Shown here one piece after another: positions 59,480-64,000 of a stretch of DNA of 64,000 nucleotides. The DNA comes from Gordionus sp. m RMFG-2023 (lineage: Eukaryota > Nematomorpha > Gordioida > Chordodea > Parachordodidae), in contig NC_088775.1 of NCBI RefSeq assembly GCF_954871325.1, positions 20,375,561-20,439,560 of the forward strand. Direction: 5' to 3'. Below the pieces are notes generated by a model. The model worked only from the letters and a program-made list of their open reading frames with translations, searched no databases and had not been told where the DNA came from. Both the position numbers and the translations under genes were made by a program. Position 1 is the stretch's first letter, and the number at the start of each line of letters is the position of its first letter.

Positions 59480-60345
59480 ATCTTAAATATCCTCACAAAA
59501 TTAATTGATATAAAAACCAAAAATAATATATAAAATATATATCATATATTAATTTTATTTTTACTTTTTTATCCTTTTATTAAGAATAGAATTGGAGCAT
59601 ATATTACTGAAAATCTTTCTCAGGCACCGATGTTTTTAAATGAAAATGTATGCTTGATTAACTAATAATTAACCTTTATTTAATTAGCTTAAATTATAAA
59701 AATACAAGCTGTTTCAGACAAATTAACTATATCACAAAAGCAATTTTAATAAAATACTTTATCAATTATATGATATAAATTACAAAAACAAAAAAAATAA
59801 TAAATTGATTACAAAATTCGTTTTTAAACACACAAACAAAATTAATTCATCTTCATTTGATATTATATGATTTAATTATTTTTTCTTTAAATGGCTATTC
59901 AAATTTCCTCACTACTTGTAACAGATCCTACCCCAGTATCTTAAATAATCAACTAATAGAGGATGACTTTTTTCGTTGTACAATCAGTTTGCATCTGGAC
60001 ATACCATTTTTAAACCTATAAAAAATTAATTGACAGAACAAAATAAACAAACTTATTGCTACATTTCTCAATATCTCTTAGGCATTCTTGAAACCACATT
60101 CTGCAAAACGCCCATATGGAAAAACTATAATTCCCTTCATATCAGGCAAACCCTTGTTCTGGGATTTTACTTGCATAGACCCCCTTGTCCCTCTTAATAA
60201 TATACATGGCCCTCTTCTCAGGGCTTAGTCATTAAAATGCAAAAAATACCAGATGGATGATAATCAGTATCCCCATCGTAGCTACATCAAATTACTTCCT
60301 TGGAAAAATTACTATAAATCTTTTTAAAACCATTTCAAATTAATT
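59480..60345. other. AT-rich DNA without recognisable features
   Basis: No long open frame on either strand. A less AT-rich patch at 60,070-60,300 might be transposon debris. Confidence 0.4.
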
Positions 60346-60357
60346 TTTTTAAATATA

Positions 60358-60502
60358 AATCAGAGACCTGAATGCCCACCCCCAAGCCCATGTATATTGA
60401 CTGGGCCTTATTTTAATTTTTTTTAAAAAAATACTTGGGCCAGGCCATATATTATAAAAACACAGCCCATGCAAATAGCACCTCTGAAGGTCTCTGATAT
60501 AT
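60358..60502. mobile_element. 145-bp MITE, ATCAGAGACCT ends
   Basis: ATCAGAGACCTGAATGCCC at the left, GAAGGTCTCTGAT at the right, giving perfect AGAGACCT/AGGTCTCT ends. CCAAGCCCATG and CAGCCCATGC flank an AT centre. Related in layout to 49,131-49,350. Confidence 0.65.
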
Positions 60503-60633
60503 GTCTTTTTAAAATAAAAAATGATTTGAATAAAAAAAATAAAACTAAATTTATATTAGTTTGCATTCCAAATTTATATATAAATCTATTTTAACAAAAA
60601 TCAAGATAATATTATTGATGGTGTTATGAGTAG

Positions 60634-62107
60634 TGTTGCGTAATCGGCTAAAAACTACGCCTAAGCCTAAAAATTGGCTAAAATAAATTAGTCAAAAATT
60701 CTGCATCGATGCCTAGCATTAATTATTTATTTATTTTAGTAAAATAATTTATTTTATTTATATTTAATGTAAATATTTTATTATTATCAACAAATAAACA
60801 TGATATGATTTAATATTTTTTATTTATATTGTTATAAATGAAAATAAATTTATTTATTTGATGTTTTTTTGATAAAAAAAATAATATCTATTGTAAAAAT
60901 GTAAGATTATTTTTAATATAATTTATTAGTGATTTTCACAATCTTTTTTGTAAATACATCCTTTATTGAGGAATTATATTGAAAATTTTATTAGATAAAA
61001 AAACAATCTTAGGTAAAATCTTTTATAATCTTTTTTTATCAATTTTGTAAAATTATCTATTTTTTTATTAAATGAGGTGTTTTTTTCTAAATAATTTTTT
61101 AAAAATATTTATATTAAACTTTTTTGATGTTATTTTATATGATCTTTTTAAGGAAATGTGTTAAAGTTTTTTGAATTTTTTTGACGAATATATGTTAAAA
61201 TAAGTATTGATAACATATTTAAATAAAATTTAGTGAAGATGTACCGTAAAAAAGTGACGATTAATTGTTATTTTTAAAGTTTTTTGATTTTTTTTGACGA
61301 AAATAGATTAAAATAAGTATTGATAACATGTTTAAATAAAAATTTAGTTGATGTACCATAGAAAAGTGACAATTGTCATAATCGTTATTTTCAAAGTTTT
61401 TTGAATTTTTTTGACGAAAATATGTTAAAATAAGTATTGATAAACATGTTTAAATAAAAATTTAGTGAAGATGTACCATAGATAAGTGACAATTGTCATA
61501 ATCGTAGATTTTAAAGTTTTTTTTAATTTTTTTGACGTGAATAGGCTAAAATAAGTATTGATAACATGTTTAAATAAAATTTAGTGATGATGTAACGTAG
61601 AAAAGTGACAATTGTCATAATCATTATTTTTAAAGTTTATTGAATTTTTTTGACGAAAATATGTTAAAATAAGTATTGATAACATGTTTAAATAAAATTT
61701 AGTGAAGATTTACCGTAGAAAAGTGACAATTGTCATCATGTTTTTAAAGTTTTTTTGTCGAATATATGTTAAAATAAGTATTGATAAAATGTTTAAATAA
61801 AATTTAGTGAAGTTGTACTGTATAAAAGTGATAATTGTCATAATCATTATTTTTAAAGTTTTTTGATTTTTTTTGACGAAAATAGATTAAAATAAGTATT
61901 GATAACATGTTTAAATAAAAATTTAGTGAAGATGTACCATAGAAAAGTGACAATTGTCATAATCGTTATTTTCAAAGTTTTTTGAATTTTTTTAAAGAAA
62001 ATATGTTAAATAAGTATTGATAACATGTTTAAATAAAATTTAGCGAAGATGTACCATAGATAAGTGACAATTGTCAAAATCGTAGTTTTTACAGTTTTTT
62101 GACATAA
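60634..62107 (+). mobile_element. One arm of a second palindrome-array hAT element
   Basis: Starts AGTGTTGCGTAATCGGC, then GGCTAAAAACTACGCCTAAGCC sub-terminal repeats, then 60,950-61,140 homologous to 8,270-8,400 (TTTTGTAAAATTATCTATTT, ATATTTATATTAAA), then the palindrome array. The other arm is absent: a GGGTCATTCC element begins at 62,108. So it shares arms and array with the 7,891-16,013 element but has different outermost repeats. Confidence 0.7.
61150..62095 (+). repeat. Third palindrome array, about 115-bp repeat
   Basis: About eight units containing GTGACAATTGTCATAATCG, TTTTTTTGACGAAAATATG, AAGTATTGATAACATGTTTA and GTGAAGATGTACCATAGA. The TGACAATTGTCA core is kept in most units, while the spacers form a different sub-family from the arrays at 8.4-15.3 kb. 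Confidence 0.9.
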
Positions 62108-63292
62108 GGGTCATTCCATGACTAATCAACCACGATTCGGCCGACCCCCTTCGATTTTTTTAAAATTTGGTAAGCAAAGAAAAGTCAATGTAACTAAGAA
62201 ATAGCCAAAATTTTAGCCTCGTAACATTTATATTTTTGGAGATATTAGGGTTCAAAGTGGCAAAAATGTCGTATTTTTACCATTATCTGCCTTCATTCAA
62301 TTAAGCATATCTTAAAAACTATCTAATTGTAAATAACAAATTTAATATCAAAATTACTTACAAAGATTCTACTTTTAGATAAAAAAAAAAAATTTTTTTT
62401 TCAATTTCCGGCCATTTTATTAAATATATAAGGACTAAAAACGATTTTTTAGAAATTATACGACCTTCAATTTTTTTAAAAAATTTAGTAGACAACACTG
62501 AACTCTTCCTTTATATTTATAAAAAAAATTGGTCTGGGATGAGGCCATCTTCATTCTCAAAATCGATAAAAATGTTTAGAAAAGTGTATAAATATTTTCC
62601 CGAAAGGGGGCGTCTTTGCATAAATTTATATTTAAATCAGTTTTTAATGGTTTTTCTTGGACTATTTGATATAATTTAAAGGATTATTCATCTTGTAAAT
62701 ATAAATTATAATATTTTCTTAACTTATGGGGCTTTCATTTAAGTATAGAAATTATCTATCGATAAAAGAAACTCAATTTATTACATTATTATTTATAATT
62801 ATTATATATTTTCCCATATAACATATATTTAACGAATATTAATAAAATATGATCCACCAAATATCGATCAATTTTTTAAAATAATGTGATCGTCGCAAAA
62901 AAAATAAATTTTTCAAAGTCAAGATATATTATATTTTTTTTGTGTCTCCATATTATGTACATTGTATTTATTGTTTTGTTTTTACCAATAAAAAATAATA
63001 TATGAAGAATTATAATTCTTCCATTGACGTGGAAAAGCTAATAAAATATTACAAATATTAATTTATTATTATTATAAAATTATATACAAAATAAAAGTAT
63101 CATCAATAACCCAAGCAATATAAATATTGGATCGGATTTTCTAAAATCGGCATAGCTTTACTTGTAAATAAGAATAAATGAGTGTTTCAATCAATAAAAT
63201 AAAAAAAAATTTAAAATTGATTAATCATTCAATAACACATGCTCACTATATTAATTCATTTTTTAATTAATTTCTTGGTATTTTAAAAAAAC

Positions 63293-63386
63293 TATAATAA
63301 ATTCTAATTATTCTTATAATAAATTCTAATTATTCTTATAATAAATTCTAATTATTCTTATAATAAATTCTAATTATTCTTATAAT
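63293..63386. repeat. 22-bp tandem repeat, four copies
   Basis: Four perfect copies of ATAATAAATTCTAATTATTCTT (written here as ATAATAAATTC + TAATTATTCTT), within the TIR element. Perfect identity indicates recent expansion. Confidence 0.95.
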
Positions 63387-63844
63387 ATCAAAGGTAAAAA
63401 AATTATTTAATTGAAGCGATAAATTTTATAAAAAACTAAATGAAAATAATTAATAATGTCTTATAAGGATATTTTTGGTTTTAAAACTAAATCAATAATT
63501 TTTTCAAAAATTAACCAGTTACTTTCTACATCAAAATAGGGTTTTTGGAACAAAAAATGATTATACCATATTTTTACTAAATTTTATATAGAATTTTACA
63601 TGAATAAATAGTCCTGAAATACTAGGTTAATTTAAATTATAATTATTTGTTTTAAGTTATGATAAAATATATAATATGTAGAGCGAGCAAAATCAGATTA
63701 GTGATATCGGTTATTTGGCCGATATCAATATAATATCTGCAATATCGTATCGGATTAACCCCCTAATCGGTACACCTGTAATTATTAGATATTCGGTGAT
63801 ATTTTTATAAATTAATTTGTTTTATCATATAGAATTTCAATAAA

Positions 63845-64000
63845 ATGAACAAAAATCTTATTCGAAAAACTAGATGCTGTAACCCTTTTAAAATACTAAA
63901 ACATAATAATGTAACTACAAATCTTAGAAATGTACAATCTTGGATGTCACTTCACTCAGATGATAAGATATGTGATAAATGTCGATCGGAACAGCTAGTA
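63845..64000 (+). CDS. N-terminus of unclassified transposase-like protein, partial
   Basis: 52 open codons from ATG to the window end: RCCNPFKILKH, NLRNVQSWM and ICDKCR. This aligns with the N-terminus of copy 2 ([29 protein letters not shown]), so the conserved pattern is C-x-NPF-x3-KH, LR-x-V-x2-WM, ICxKCR, a likely zinc-binding module. No breaks are seen in this part, unlike the two older copies, and it sits about 1.7 kb inside a family TIR. A working copy is possible but the rest is not visible. Confidence 0.6.
   Translation, partial: MNKNLIRKTRCCNPFKILKHNNVTTNLRNVQSWMSLHSDDKICDKCRSEQLV

Larger units (their letters stand above)
62108..64000 (+). mobile_element. TIR element, GGGTCATTCC family, cut by window edge
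   Basis: Begins GGGTCATTCCATGACTAATC, with CGATTCGGCCGACCCCCTTC following. A GGGGGCGTCTTTGCATAAAT at 62,605 may be its form of the inner motif. Sequence from 62,640 to 63,840 is AT-rich with one tandem repeat. A coding start follows at 63,845. The right end lies outside the window. Confidence 0.75.

Overview
This window looks like nuclear DNA of a fast-evolving, very AT-rich animal. The evidence is a spliced gene for a maleless/DHX9-type RNA helicase whose introns are mostly about 40-90 bases or else swollen by transposons, a spliced eIF2B-beta gene, and an animal-style mix of hAT, MULE, LINE, Ty3/gypsy and terminal-inverted-repeat (TIR) elements. A parasitic cnidarian or another derived invertebrate would fit, but the sequence alone does not settle the phylum. 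No bacterial, organellar or CRISPR features are visible.

Layout. 1-2.9 kb: a decayed LINE on the minus strand. 2.95-6.73 kb: a 3.8-kb fold-back element whose left arm holds a 16-bp minisatellite. 6.7-16.3 kb: hAT transposase remnants; the main one is split by an 8.1-kb element (7,891-16,013, 8-bp target duplication) with long arrays of a roughly 115-bp repeat carrying the palindrome TGACAATTGTCA, a MULE-type transposase fragment inside, and two further MITEs in the arrays. 16.4-19.1 kb: LINE debris and a 622-bp MITE.

19.48-44.20 kb, plus strand: a 27-exon MLE/DHX9 gene. I could set every splice phase consistently and get 1,222 codons plus a stop. Its sixth intron is 14.4 kb and is a stack of nested transposons. 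The helicase keeps motifs I and II, but motif III reads SGS instead of SAT and motif VI reads QRMDSAGR instead of QRxGRAGR. 44.75-46.07 kb: an unrecognised two-exon gene for a proline/asparagine-rich basic protein. 46.26-49.78 kb, minus strand: the C-terminal exons of eIF2B-beta, convergent with it; its 5' exons were not found.

49.8-64 kb: almost gene-free, with a possible RPL22-like relic, a 2-kb fold-back element, a broken Ty3/gypsy fossil, a tRNA-derived SINE split by a hAT MITE, one arm of a second palindrome-array element, and at the right edge an element with an apparently open transposase N-terminus.

The most distinctive feature is a TIR family with ends like GGGTCATTCCATGTCA, 4-bp target duplications (ATAC, ATAT, ATAT) and a shared internal motif AATAGATGGCGCT. 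Two full-size copies and one copy cut by the window edge carry related protein remnants that I could not place in a classified transposase superfamily.
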